Shown piece after piece: positions 35,345 to 43,605 of a DNA stretch of 50,900 nt. The translations under genes and the position numbers were made by a program. The DNA is from Thiopontia sp964415865 (lineage in GTDB: Bacteria > Pseudomonadota > Gammaproteobacteria > GCF-002020875): contig CAYQBY010000008.1 of the NCBI GenBank assembly GCA_964415865.1, forward strand, positions 1-50,900, written 5' to 3'. The notes under the pieces are model-generated. The model saw only the letters and a program-made list of their open reading frames with translations, was not told the DNA's origin and did not search any database. How positions within the stretch are numbered: the first letter of the stretch is position 1; each line of letters opens with the position of its first letter.

Positions 35345-35373
35345 TTGGCCATACCAGAGCAGGCCATAGCCAA
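35345..35373. other. Stem-loop in the rpmH-dnaA intergenic region
   Basis: TTGGCCAT (35345-35352) pairs with ATAGCCAA (35366-35373), an 8-bp stem with one wobble and a 13-base loop; there is no T-run. It could be a structured leader of the rpmH transcript or part of the origin. Confidence 0.35.
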
Positions 35374-35439
35374 CCCCAGAGAACCGCGAACTTTACTCCT
35401 TGATCAGCAATAAATCAATGAATAAAAAACAGATGTAAC

Positions 35440-35448
35440 TGTGGATAA
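35440..35448 (-). promoter_or_regulatory. DnaA box upstream of dnaA
   Basis: TGTGGATAA, perfect consensus on the complementary strand, 134 bp before the dnaA start. Probably serves autoregulation and/or a left origin half. Confidence 0.85.
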
Positions 35449-35581
35449 CTTTTTCTCTTGAGGCTACAATCATCCTGAATCAAAGGGGATTATTTTATGG
35501 TTTCTGTTCTACAGATACCAGACTTCAACAACTATATTCTTTACTAATCAAGAGATTATAAAGCATCAAGGAGGATGTCCA

Positions 35582-36889
35582 GTGGGCGTGGTGTGGACAA
35601 ACTGTCTAAAAATTTTGGGGGATGAGCTTCCGGATGAGGAGTTTAATGCATGGATACGCCCCCTTAACGTCGCTGAAAAAGATGGAATACTAGAACTATT
35701 TGCCCCAAACGGTCTAATACTCGACCAGGTTCAGGATAATTATCTCCCGCTTATCAGACAAACTGTTCTACAGGTTGATGATTCTGAGAGTGAGGTTTTT
35801 CTCTACATAGGATCAGCATCCCCAAAAAATATGGCGGCTCAACCAGATCCCCTGCTCCCGGACCACTTTGAGAACAACCTCAATCCGTTTTTCACTTTTG
35901 AAAATTTTGTTGAGGGCAAAACAACCCAGCTGGCGCAAGCAGCCTCCATACAGGTCGCCGAAAACCCGGGCTCTGGGTATAACCCCCTTTTTATACACGG
36001 GTCAACTGGGTTGGGGAAAACCCATTTAATGCATGCTATTGGTCACTATCTACTGAAAAAAAATCCATCCAGCAGGATTCTCTATATTCGATCACAAAAT
36101 TTTGTAAATGATATGGTCAGTGCTCTGCGTCACCATACGATAGATCAGTTCAAACAGTATTTTCACAGTCTTGATGTGTTGTTGATCGATGATATTCAGT
36201 TCTTTGCTGGAAAATACTCCTCTCAAGAGGAATTTTTCAACACCTATAATGCCCTTCTTGAGGGTAATAAACAGATCGTCCTAACCAGTGATAAATATCC
36301 AAAGGAGATTGATCAACTGGAGGATCGGCTCAAATCACGGTTTGGGGCAGGACTAACGGTTGCTGTAGAGCCTCCAGAGCTAGAGACCAGAGTGGCAATC
36401 CTGATGAAAAAGGCTGAACAGATTCCTCTACAGCTACCCCAGGAGGTTGCGTTTGAGATTGCCAAGCTTGTAAAGTCAAATGTCAGGGAGCTTGAAGGGG
36501 CTCTCAATAATGTCCGTGCAAATACTCAACTTACCGGAGAGCCTATTACCGTGGAGTCCGCGCGGGTAGCTCTTCGTGACCTAATTGCTGTTCATGATCG
36601 TCTGGTTTCCATCGACAATATCCAGAAAACAATATCTGAATACTACAACGTCTCACTTTCCGATCTACTATCAAAAAGTAGATCCCGATCGATTGCCCGT
36701 CCTAGACAGATTGCAATGTCTTTGGCAAAAGGGCTAACTGAAAAAAGTCTCCCTGAGATTGGTAGAGCATTTGGTGGGCGAGACCACACAACAGTTATTC
36801 ATGCTTGTAAAAAAATCAATGAGTTAAGAGATAGTGACTCCAGAACAAATGATGATTATCAGAATCTTCTGAGAAAGCTGAGTGCTTGA
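35582..36889 (+). CDS. dnaA: Chromosomal replication initiator DnaA
   Basis: Origin-binding AAA+ initiator, 435 residues. Domain I (WTNCLKILGDELPDEEFNAWIRPL) is followed by a short linker, domain III with Walker A GSTGLGKTH (140-148) and Walker B LLIDDI (200-205), and domain IV with RPRQIAMSLAKGLT and the DnaA-box-recognising DHTTVIHACKKI (401-412). Start is GTG 35582 with AAGGAGG seven bases upstream; no nearer ATG exists. The linker (domain II) is short. Confidence 0.98.
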   Translation: MGVVWTNCLKILGDELPDEEFNAWIRPLNVAEKDGILELFAPNGLILDQVQDNYLPLIRQTVLQVDDSESEVFLYIGSASPKNMAAQPDPLLPDHFENNLNPFFTFENFVEGKTTQLAQAASIQVAENPGSGYNPLFIHGSTGLGKTHLMHAIGHYLLKKNPSSRILYIRSQNFVNDMVSALRHHTIDQFKQYFHSLDVLLIDDIQFFAGKYSSQEEFFNTYNALLEGNKQIVLTSDKYPKEIDQLEDRLKSRFGAGLTVAVEPPELETRVAILMKKAEQIPLQLPQEVAFEIAKLVKSNVRELEGALNNVRANTQLTGEPITVESARVALRDLIAVHDRLVSIDNIQKTISEYYNVSLSDLLSKSRSRSIARPRQIAMSLAKGLTEKSLPEIGRAFGGRDHTTVIHACKKINELRDSDSRTNDDYQNLLRKLSA

Positions 36890-36924
36890 TGTGATGTTAT
36901 TGTGGAATAAATTGTTAAAAACCA

Positions 36925-36933
36925 TGTGGATAA
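36925..36933 (-). promoter_or_regulatory. DnaA box
   Basis: TGTGGATAA on the plus strand is the complement of the consensus TTATCCACA, a perfect high-affinity box 36 bp after the dnaA stop. Confidence 0.9.
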
Positions 36934-36970
36934 CCCATGAGAATAGTGAGAAATAAAATTTGAGAAAAAG

Positions 36971-36979
36971 TTATCCACA
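36971..36979 (+). promoter_or_regulatory. DnaA box
   Basis: TTATCCACA, perfect consensus, oriented opposite to the box at 36925-36933. It is the last clear box before the CTA run, about 104 bp away. Confidence 0.9.
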
Positions 36980-37082
36980 GTTTTGAGACAGTTTTGTCTC
37001 CCCTTTTGGAACAGGTTGAGACTGTATATAACTGTTTGTAAAACATACTAAAAACCATTTTAATAACAGAAAAAACGATACA

Positions 37083-37097
37083 CTACTACTACTACTA
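37083..37097 (+). other. Candidate DnaA-trio element
   Basis: Five uninterrupted CTA triplets on the plus strand, equal to 3'-GAT-5' repeats on the other strand, the form described for DnaA-trios that bind DnaA filaments on single-stranded DNA. A TATATATA tract follows at once. In Bacillus the trios lie next to a DnaA box; here the nearest perfect box is about 100 bp away, which weakens the call. Confidence 0.5.
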
Positions 37098-37140
37098 TCT
37101 TATATATAGAATATTTATTACTTAGAGGGGATATTTGAGA

Positions 37141-38253
37141 ATGAAGTTTTCCATTTTGCGTGAAAATCTACTACAGCCACTGCAGTCTATCAGTGGAGCT
37201 GTCGAAAAAAGACAGACTCTTCCAATCCTCTCCCATATCTTTGTTGATGTATCAGAAGATAGTGAATTGACCCTTATTGGTACAGATCTCGAGGTAGAGA
37301 TAAAGATCACCATCCCTCTGGCCGGTGAGATGGAGCCTGGAAAAACCACTATTCCTGCAAGAAAGTTTTCAGACCTGTCAAAAGCTATTCCTGATAACTC
37401 TGAGATCAATTTACAGATCAACAAGAGTCGAGCAACTATTCGTTCAGGAAAGAGCAGATTTACCCTCTCAACCCTCTCTGCTGATGAGTTTCCACGAGTG
37501 GAAGAGATCTCAGAAGTTGCTGTTATTGATGAATTAAATCATAAAACTCTAAAAAATCTTCTACAAAAGAGTCAATTCTCCATGGCTATGCAGGATGTTA
37601 GATACTACCTGAATGGACTACTTCTTGAGCTGGAAGGAGATGAGTTGAGATTGATTGCTACAGATGGACACAGACTGGCATTTTGTCGTCGCACACTGAG
37701 TCAGGATTATGGTGAAAAGAAACAGGTGATCATTCCACGCAAGGCTGTACAAGAGTTAATGAGACTGCTGGATGATAGCGACCAAGAGGTAAAACTTGTT
37801 CTTGGATCAAACCATCTTCAGGCTATCCTGGGTGATCTTACGCTCACAACAAAACTTATTGATGGCCGCTTCCCTGATTATCAGAGAGTCATACCGCGCG
37901 ATGGGAAACGTACACTGGTAACAGATAATGAGACATTCCGAAGCGCTGTGAGTCGTGTCTCAATTCTGTCCAATGAGAAATATCGTGGAATAAGAATGAC
38001 AATGAGTGAAACAGTGGTGACCATTCATGCAAACAACCCGGAACAGGAGGAGGCAGAGGAAGATCTGTCAGTCCAGTATAGAGGTGAACCAATGGAGATA
38101 GGGTTTAATTCGGCGTATATGATGGATGCACTATCTGTGATTGAGGACAAAGAGGTAACCATATACTTTATTGATGAAAACAGTAGTAGCTTGATTCATA
38201 CTCAAAACGATAATGAAGAGTATAAATTTGTTGTTATGCCTATGAGGCTGTAA
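37141..38253 (+). CDS. dnaN: DNA polymerase III beta subunit (sliding clamp)
   Basis: Ring-shaped processivity factor. 370 residues from ATG 37141; MKFSILREN aligns with E. coli MKFTVEREH. The frame is open to a TTG at 37135, closer to the GAGGGG ribosome site but without family support. Three clamp domains are present: AGAVEKRQTLPILSHI-like N-terminus (here GAVEKRQTLPILSHI), DVRYYLNGLLLE, ATDGHRLAFCRR, and the C-terminal YKFVVMPMRL that forms the hydrophobic groove. Confidence 0.98.
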   Translation: MKFSILRENLLQPLQSISGAVEKRQTLPILSHIFVDVSEDSELTLIGTDLEVEIKITIPLAGEMEPGKTTIPARKFSDLSKAIPDNSEINLQINKSRATIRSGKSRFTLSTLSADEFPRVEEISEVAVIDELNHKTLKNLLQKSQFSMAMQDVRYYLNGLLLELEGDELRLIATDGHRLAFCRRTLSQDYGEKKQVIIPRKAVQELMRLLDDSDQEVKLVLGSNHLQAILGDLTLTTKLIDGRFPDYQRVIPRDGKRTLVTDNETFRSAVSRVSILSNEKYRGIRMTMSETVVTIHANNPEQEEAEEDLSVQYRGEPMEIGFNSAYMMDALSVIEDKEVTIYFIDENSSSLIHTQNDNEEYKFVVMPMRL

Positions 38254-38279
38254 CATACTGAAAAACAAGGGTTTTTTAG

Positions 38280-39371
38280 TTGTATATACGCTCACTTCGA
38301 GTTTCTGACTGCCGGATTATTTCCAGCGCAAAGATAGAGTTATCACCCAGTTTTAATCTTATTACTGGAGAAAATGGTAGTGGCAAAAGCACTATTCTCG
38401 AGTCTATTTATCTTCTTGGCACAGGAAGATCATTTCGTTCACCCTCCCCTTCGACCCTTATTAAACATGGAGAGAAGCAGCTAATCATATCGGCTGAGGT
38501 TGAATCACTATCAGGAACTCAGTTTTCCATTGGTATTGAGAGAGGGAAAAAATATAGCCGCCTTCATATCAACAGAACCCCTACTATGCGTCTCTCAGAG
38601 GTTGCTGAACTGTTACCTATGCAGATTATTACTCCTGACTCAATTAACCTGGTTATGGGGTCACCACGTGAAAGACGTTCATTTCTTGATTGGGGAATGT
38701 TCCACGTGGAACCTAAGTTTTTACCAGTTGTGAAAGAGTACAAAAAAGCACTTAAACATAGAAATTCACTATTAAAAAGAAAAACGACAACCAGCCAAGA
38801 GTTATCGTACTGGAATAGGTTGTTAGCTGATGGAGGAGAGAAAATAGGCGCGTACAGAGAGCGTTATTTGGATGAGGTAGAGGATATATACCGAAAAAAG
38901 ATATATTCAACCCTTAAAAGCCTGCACGACCTTGATATAAGCTTTAAATATAGACAGGGCTGGGGTGAGTCTACGACTCTTCTTGGTGCTTTTGAGGAGG
39001 GTGCTGATAGAGAAAGGGCTGCAGGTAGAACTTTGTCAGGGCCACATGAGGCGGACCTGTTTGTTGGTTGTGGAAATGTAAAAGCAAAAACAGTTTTATC
39101 AAGAGGGCAGGCGAAATTATTATCTATAGGATTGTATCTGTCTCAGCTTTATCACCTGTATGAGAAAACAGGAAAAAAAGGGGTGGTTTTGCTGGACGAC
39201 CTTTTCTCAGAGCTTGATCATAAGAATGGGGTTCTTGTTCTGGACTATCTAATCTCAAGTGGATATCAGGTTTTTGCAACAACAACCGAGGTTGATCACA
39301 CCCTGTTTAGTGGAGGTAGTGTAGAGATGTTCCACGTGGAACATGGCCATGTTTGCCCAGTTTCTATTTGA
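38280..39371 (+). CDS. recF: DNA replication and repair protein RecF
   Basis: SMC-like ATPase that helps load RecA at gaps. 363 residues. Walker A GENGSGKST (30-38), signature motif LSRGQAKLLSIGLYLSQ, Walker B GVVLLDDLFSELD. The start is TTG 38280, with AGG about 9 bases upstream; MYIRSLRV is the right N-terminus. Two parS sites lie inside the gene; both encode the peptide MFHVE (residues 140-144 and 350-354). Confidence 0.96.
   Translation: MYIRSLRVSDCRIISSAKIELSPSFNLITGENGSGKSTILESIYLLGTGRSFRSPSPSTLIKHGEKQLIISAEVESLSGTQFSIGIERGKKYSRLHINRTPTMRLSEVAELLPMQIITPDSINLVMGSPRERRSFLDWGMFHVEPKFLPVVKEYKKALKHRNSLLKRKTTTSQELSYWNRLLADGGEKIGAYRERYLDEVEDIYRKKIYSTLKSLHDLDISFKYRQGWGESTTLLGAFEEGADRERAAGRTLSGPHEADLFVGCGNVKAKTVLSRGQAKLLSIGLYLSQLYHLYEKTGKKGVVLLDDLFSELDHKNGVLVLDYLISSGYQVFATTTEVDHTLFSGGSVEMFHVEHGHVCPVSI
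38698..38713. promoter_or_regulatory. parS: parS centromere-like site 1 (in recF)
   Basis: TGTTCCACGTGGAACC, one base from the perfect 16-bp palindrome and of the type used by Pseudomonas ParB. It lies within the conserved WGMFHVEP coding segment of recF. Expected loading site for the ParB encoded at 22965-23885. Confidence 0.88.
39328..39343. promoter_or_regulatory. parS: parS centromere-like site 2 (in recF)
   Basis: TGTTCCACGTGGAACA, a perfect 16-bp palindrome extended to 18 bp by flanking A/T. It is 630 bp from site 1, in the codons for the C-terminal MFHVEHGH of RecF. Confidence 0.92.
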
Positions 39372-39434
39372 TGGTTTTGGTGTGGTAAATCTATCCCTGT
39401 TTATATATATCCAGGGGCTATAACTGGTTGAATA

Positions 39435-39443
39435 TGATATAAT
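39435..39443 (+). promoter_or_regulatory. Candidate gyrB promoter (extended -10)
   Basis: TGATATAAT combines the TGn extension with a perfect TATAAT hexamer in the 179-bp recF-gyrB gap. No good -35 is at the normal distance. Start near 39450 would leave about 100 nt of leader. A 5-bp CCCTG/CAGGG hairpin (about 39395-39415) lies just upstream, without a T-run. Confidence 0.55.
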
Positions 39444-39550
39444 CTTAAGGTTAATAGCAGCCTCATACTGTTGTCTTTGGGGTAGTGTATAAAAGGTTCG
39501 ATATCAGGAGATAGTGGCAGCGTTAATATGCTGATTCACATAGGAAATTT

Positions 39551-41968
39551 ATGAGCAACGAAAATCAGTATGATGCATCCAATATTCGTGTACTGAAGGG
39601 GTTGGATGCGGTCAGAAAAAGACCAGGGATGTATATTGGTGATACCGATGATGGAACCGGCCTTCATCACATGGTTTTTGAGGTTGTTGATAATGCAATT
39701 GATGAGGCCTTGGCTGGTCACTGTAACCAGATTAGTGTAACCATTCATACCGATAACTCGATTACAGTTAGAGATGATGGACGAGGAATTCCTGTCGATA
39801 TCCATCCAGAGGAGAACCGATCTGCAGCAGAGGTAATTATGACCGTTCTGCATGCTGGTGGAAAATTTGATGATAATTCCTACAAGGTCTCAGGGGGGCT
39901 CCATGGTGTTGGTGTTTCAGTTGTTAACGCACTTTCAGAAGACCTGCAGTTGACAATTCATCGTGGTGGGAAGCTTTATAAGCAGAGTTACAGGCTGGGT
40001 GATCCGGTGGCGCCATTGGGGGAGGTTGGTGACTCGGACCAATCTGGAACAGAGATTCGGTTTAAGCCTAGTAGAGAGATATTTAGTACGAATGAGTTTC
40101 ATTACGAAATTCTTGCAAAACGGTTACGAGAGCTCTCATTTCTCAACTCTGGAGTCCATATCGAGCTGAATGATGAGAGGGGGGATGGTGACCGTCATGA
40201 TGTCTTCAGTTATGAGGGAGGGATTAGCGCTTTTGTTGAGCACCTGAATCGAAAAAAGACCCAAATTCATGAGAAGGTTGTCTATTTCGAGCTGGAGAAA
40301 GAGGGGGTAACGGTAGAGGCAGCTCTGCAATGGAATGACTCCTATCAGGAGAACATCTTCTGTTTTACCAACAATATTCCTCAAAAGGATGGTGGCACCC
40401 ATCTGGCCGGGTTTAGAGGCGCACTGACCAGATCAATTAATAGATATGTTGAAAAAGAGGGTATTGCAAAAAAATCCAAGGTTTCACTGACTGGTGATGA
40501 TGCTAGAGAGGGGCTGACGGCAGTTGTATCGGTTAAGGTGCCTGATCCCAAGTTCTCTTCTCAAACAAAGGATAAACTGGTCTCATCAGAAGTACAAAGC
40601 ATTGTAGAATCAATAAGTTATGATGTTGTGTCGGATTTTCTGTTGGAGAACCCAAGTGAGGCAAAAACAATTACAGGAAAGATTGTGGATGCAGCACGCG
40701 CTCGTGAGGCGGCAAGAAAAGCTCGTGAGCTAACAAGGCGTAAAGGGGTACTGGATATAGCCGGCCTGCCAGGAAAGCTTGCAGATTGTCAGGAGAGGGA
40801 TCCAGCACTATCCGAACTATTCCTGGTGGAGGGTGACTCAGCTGGAGGTTCGGCCAAGCAGGGTAGGGATCGTAAGACCCAGGCAATACTTCCGCTGAAA
40901 GGAAAAATTCTCAACGTGGAGAAGGCGCGTTTTGACAAAATGCTCTCCTCGGCAGAGGTTGGAACATTGATTACTGCACTTGGCTGCGGGATTGGCAAAG
41001 AGGATTATGACCCTGACAAGTTGCGTTATCACCGTATCATTGTTATGACGGATGCAGACGTGGATGGCTCTCATATCCGTACACTGTTACTGACCTTCTT
41101 CTATCGTCAGATGACGGAGCTGGTGGAGCGTGGGCATGTCTATATTGCACAACCACCGCTTTACAAGGTTAAAAAAGGGAAGCAGGAACGTTACGTAAAG
41201 GACGATCCTGCGCTCGAGGATTATCTATTGCAGACAGCAATTCATGGAGCAGAGCTATACCTGTCTGATTCGGTGCCACCTATCTCAGGTAGTGCACTTG
41301 AGACTCTGGCCAAACAGTATCTGCAGGTTGAAAGCAGTATTGAGAGACTCTCTCACCGTTATAATCAGGATATTCTGCAGACCCTGGTTAAGTCCCCAGC
41401 TCTCTGGTTGGAGTCAGTTGATAATGAGGAGGCATCAGCATGGCTGGACAGGTTCCTGGCCATGATAAACAGGGATAGAAAGTCTGAGGACCAGATCGCT
41501 GCATCAGTGGTTGCTGACTCCACAACTGATCGTTCACTCTGTTTCAATATTCGTACTCACGGGATGGTGGAGTCTACCCACTTCTCCGAGGAGTTTTTCC
41601 GCTCCGCAGAGTACAAGTCAATGATGTCATTGAGAGAGAGCCTGGACGGGTTGATTGATGATGGAGCTGAGATTAGAAGAGGAGAGAGAGCACATCCAGT
41701 CAACTCGTTTGGTGAGGTTGTTGAGTGGTTGATGAGAGAGGCAAAGAGGGGACAGCAGATTCAGCGCTATAAAGGCCTTGGTGAGATGAATCCAGAACAG
41801 CTGTGGGAGACCACACTTGATCCAGAGACACGTCGTCTGCTTCAGGTTAAGATTGAGGATGCCATTGCCGCAGATGAGATCTTTACCACCCTTATGGGTG
41901 AGCAGGTTGAGCCTCGCCGAGAGTTTATCGAGGATAACGCTTTGATGGCCTCAAATCTTGATGTTTAG
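39551..41968 (+). CDS. gyrB: DNA gyrase subunit B
   Basis: ATPase subunit of gyrase. 805 residues, the Gram-negative length that includes the extra domain in the Toprim region. GHKL motifs EVVDNAIDEA (catalytic E44, N48), DDGRGIPVDIH and GGLHGVGVSVVNALS; Toprim motifs LVEGDSAGGSAKQGRDR and MTDADVDGSHIRTLLL; C-terminal QRYKGLGEMNPEQLWETT. ATG 39551 follows AGGA. No unusual substitution was noticed at these motifs. Confidence 0.98.
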   Translation: MSNENQYDASNIRVLKGLDAVRKRPGMYIGDTDDGTGLHHMVFEVVDNAIDEALAGHCNQISVTIHTDNSITVRDDGRGIPVDIHPEENRSAAEVIMTVLHAGGKFDDNSYKVSGGLHGVGVSVVNALSEDLQLTIHRGGKLYKQSYRLGDPVAPLGEVGDSDQSGTEIRFKPSREIFSTNEFHYEILAKRLRELSFLNSGVHIELNDERGDGDRHDVFSYEGGISAFVEHLNRKKTQIHEKVVYFELEKEGVTVEAALQWNDSYQENIFCFTNNIPQKDGGTHLAGFRGALTRSINRYVEKEGIAKKSKVSLTGDDAREGLTAVVSVKVPDPKFSSQTKDKLVSSEVQSIVESISYDVVSDFLLENPSEAKTITGKIVDAARAREAARKARELTRRKGVLDIAGLPGKLADCQERDPALSELFLVEGDSAGGSAKQGRDRKTQAILPLKGKILNVEKARFDKMLSSAEVGTLITALGCGIGKEDYDPDKLRYHRIIVMTDADVDGSHIRTLLLTFFYRQMTELVERGHVYIAQPPLYKVKKGKQERYVKDDPALEDYLLQTAIHGAELYLSDSVPPISGSALETLAKQYLQVESSIERLSHRYNQDILQTLVKSPALWLESVDNEEASAWLDRFLAMINRDRKSEDQIAASVVADSTTDRSLCFNIRTHGMVESTHFSEEFFRSAEYKSMMSLRESLDGLIDDGAEIRRGERAHPVNSFGEVVEWLMREAKRGQQIQRYKGLGEMNPEQLWETTLDPETRRLLQVKIEDAIAADEIFTTLMGEQVEPRREFIEDNALMASNLDV

Positions 41969-41986
41969 TGGTTGTAGCTAAAATCT

Positions 41987-42700
41987 CTAGAGCTTTTCAA
42001 GCTTCTCCATTTCACCATTGATCCACTCCTCAGCACGTTGATTGATTGCATTGGCGGAGAGCCCCGTAGTATCAATTGGCGGACCAATATGTACCTCTAT
42101 TGTTCCTGGCTGTTTTAGTAGCCCGCGACGCGGCCAGAATGTGCCTGCATTATGTGCTACCGGTATAACAGGATAACCTGAGCTGGCGGCAAGATTTGCT
42201 CCACCTTTAGCAAATTTCTTTTTTGTGCCTGGTGCCAGACGGGTCCCCTCTGGGAAAATAACTACCCAGACTCCAGCTTTCAGCCTCTCTATCCCCTGAG
42301 TAATTACCTGTTGCAAGGCCTTGCGACCAGCTTGGCGATCAATTGCCACAGGTTTTAACAGTGCCAGACCCCACCCAAAGAAAGGGATCCAGAGCAAGCT
42401 ACGTTTAAGAACCCAGACCTGGGGGGGGAATATGCGTTGAAAGGCCATGGTTTCCCATGCGGACTGATGTTTACTAAAGATGATGGCGGCACTTGACTGC
42501 TTGATATGTTCGGCACCAGATATTTTATAGTCCAGTTTGCAGGTGATCTTCAACCACCAGATTACAAAGGTCGCCCATAGAGTTATGACACGGTAGCGGA
42601 TGGGGAATGGAAACGGGGCAACTAGCAGAGCAAACAGAGTAATAACTGGCGCGCTAACCACCATGCCAACAAAAAAGAGTATGGATCGTAAGTAGATCAT
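41987..42700 (-). CDS. plsC: 1-acyl-sn-glycerol-3-phosphate acyltransferase
   Basis: Adds the second acyl chain to make phosphatidic acid at the inner membrane. 237 residues with N-terminal hydrophobic helices. The acyltransferase motif is SKHQSAWETM (H78, E83), so the usual HX4D is HX4E; motif III is FPEGTR (149-154). The ATG shares one base with the gmhB stop (TAATG). It ends 18 bp from the convergent gyrB end. Confidence 0.9.
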   Translation of the reverse strand: MIYLRSILFFVGMVVSAPVITLFALLVAPFPFPIRYRVITLWATFVIWWLKITCKLDYKISGAEHIKQSSAAIIFSKHQSAWETMAFQRIFPPQVWVLKRSLLWIPFFGWGLALLKPVAIDRQAGRKALQQVITQGIERLKAGVWVVIFPEGTRLAPGTKKKFAKGGANLAASSGYPVIPVAHNAGTFWPRRGLLKQPGTIEVHIGPPIDTTGLSANAINQRAEEWINGEMEKLEKL

Positions 42701-43254
42701 TACTCTGTATCAGAGAGGGCACCACTCAAGAGGGCATCAACAAAGCTGTAGAGATCGTCAAACTGCAGAACATCATCAAGGCCCTTGCCGGCATCAATAG
42801 TTCTCTCACCCTTGCCGGTTTTTACCAAAATCGGAATGGCCCCAACTGCCCGGGCAGCCTCAAAATCTCGTAGTGAATCACCAACAGCATAAACCCCCTC
42901 AACCGGTTTTCCCAACCTGGCCCCTATATCGTTAAATAGACCAGGCTTTGGTTTTCTGCACTCACACTCATCGTCCGGGGCGTGAGGGCAGTAGAAGATT
43001 GCCTCAACCGAGGCTCCTGCCTCCTCAAGCTGTAGATACATTTTTTCATGGATTTTGCCCAGCGTCTCAATATCAAACAGGTCACGACCAACCCCTGACT
43101 GGTTGGTTGCAACCACAACTCGATAACCAGCATGGTTGAGTCGAGCGATTGCCTGAATACTGCCCGGCAGTGGGCGCCACTCATTGGGTGACTTGATGTA
43201 CTCATCCGAGTCCTCATTGATGACGCCGTCTCGATCAAGAATAATTAGCTCCAT
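42700..43254 (-). CDS. gmhB: D-glycero-D-manno-heptose 1,7-bisphosphate 7-phosphatase
   Basis: HAD phosphatase of LPS-core heptose synthesis. 184 residues. The nucleophile motif is LDRDGVINED (D7, D9), the zinc site is C89-x-H91...C97-x-C99 (CPHAPDDECECRKPKPG), and GDSLRDFEAA is the acidic motif. Linked to plsC by a 1-base overlap and to the MazG-like gene by 2 bp. Other heptose genes are not in the window. Confidence 0.93.
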   Translation of the reverse strand: MELIILDRDGVINEDSDEYIKSPNEWRPLPGSIQAIARLNHAGYRVVVATNQSGVGRDLFDIETLGKIHEKMYLQLEEAGASVEAIFYCPHAPDDECECRKPKPGLFNDIGARLGKPVEGVYAVGDSLRDFEAARAVGAIPILVKTGKGERTIDAGKGLDDVLQFDDLYSFVDALLSGALSDTE

Positions 43255-43256
43255 AG

Positions 43257-43598
43257 CTACTGCTCCTTAACTCCTCTGAACTCTGAGACACGTATTCTGC
43301 CATTAACCATTCTCGATTCTCTCTGTTCGAGCTTTTTCATCTTGTCCCAGAATGATTTATTAAGGTCGAAATCTGCCGCAATCGCAGTTCCCATCAACAG
43401 AATAAAGAGGTCTGCACACTCCTCGGCAAGCTCCTTCTTACCTTTTCCCTTAGTGACACAGGATGAGATTTCTCCGAGCTCCTCGGCCATCAGTGAGATG
43501 CGATAGGTCATCTCCTCGCCACCATTCTCACTAAACTGGTGTTTGTCGTGAAAAGCCTGAACCTCATTCAGCATATCTTGGTAGGAGTCTCTGTTCAT
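43257..43598 (-). CDS. MazG-like NTP pyrophosphohydrolase domain protein
   Basis: About 113 residues from ATG 43598, 7 bp after the glyS stop; the frame is open to 43637 but that part overlaps glyS. An all-alpha NTP-PPase pattern is visible: MAEELGEISSCV (EExxE) followed by ELAEECADLFILLMG (ExxD), which would hold magnesium. The substrate cannot be told; house-cleaning of nucleotides is typical. It lies in the leftward glyQ-glyS-gmhB-plsC run. Confidence 0.82.
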   Translation of the reverse strand: MNRDSYQDMLNEVQAFHDKHQFSENGGEEMTYRISLMAEELGEISSCVTKGKGKKELAEECADLFILLMGTAIAADFDLNKSFWDKMKKLEQRESRMVNGRIRVSEFRGVKEQ

Positions 43599-43605
43599 AA
43601 CTATA

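Larger units (their letters stand above)
35309..35581. other. rpmH-dnaA intergenic region with DnaA box
   Basis: A 273-bp region shared by the divergent rpmH and dnaA genes. It contains one perfect DnaA box, TGTGGATAA at 35440-35448, beside an AT-rich stretch (35405-35435), and the stem-loop at 35345-35373. The dnaA ribosome site AAGGAGG is at its right end. The box fits autoregulation of dnaA or a left part of a bipartite origin. Confidence 0.75.
36890..37140. other. oriC: Probable oriC, dnaA-dnaN intergenic
   Basis: A 251-bp, AT-rich, non-coding region. Perfect DnaA boxes lie at 36925-36933 (TGTGGATAA) and, inverted, at 36971-36979 (TTATCCACA); 36901-36910 (TGTGGAATAA) is a near match. A hairpin GAGACA-GTTT-TGTCTC sits at 36985-37000 and may end dnaA transcription weakly. 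Next comes an A/T-rich segment, five CTA repeats (37083-37097) and TATATATAGAATATTTATTA, a candidate unwinding zone. The dnaN leader is at the right end. Confidence 0.8.
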
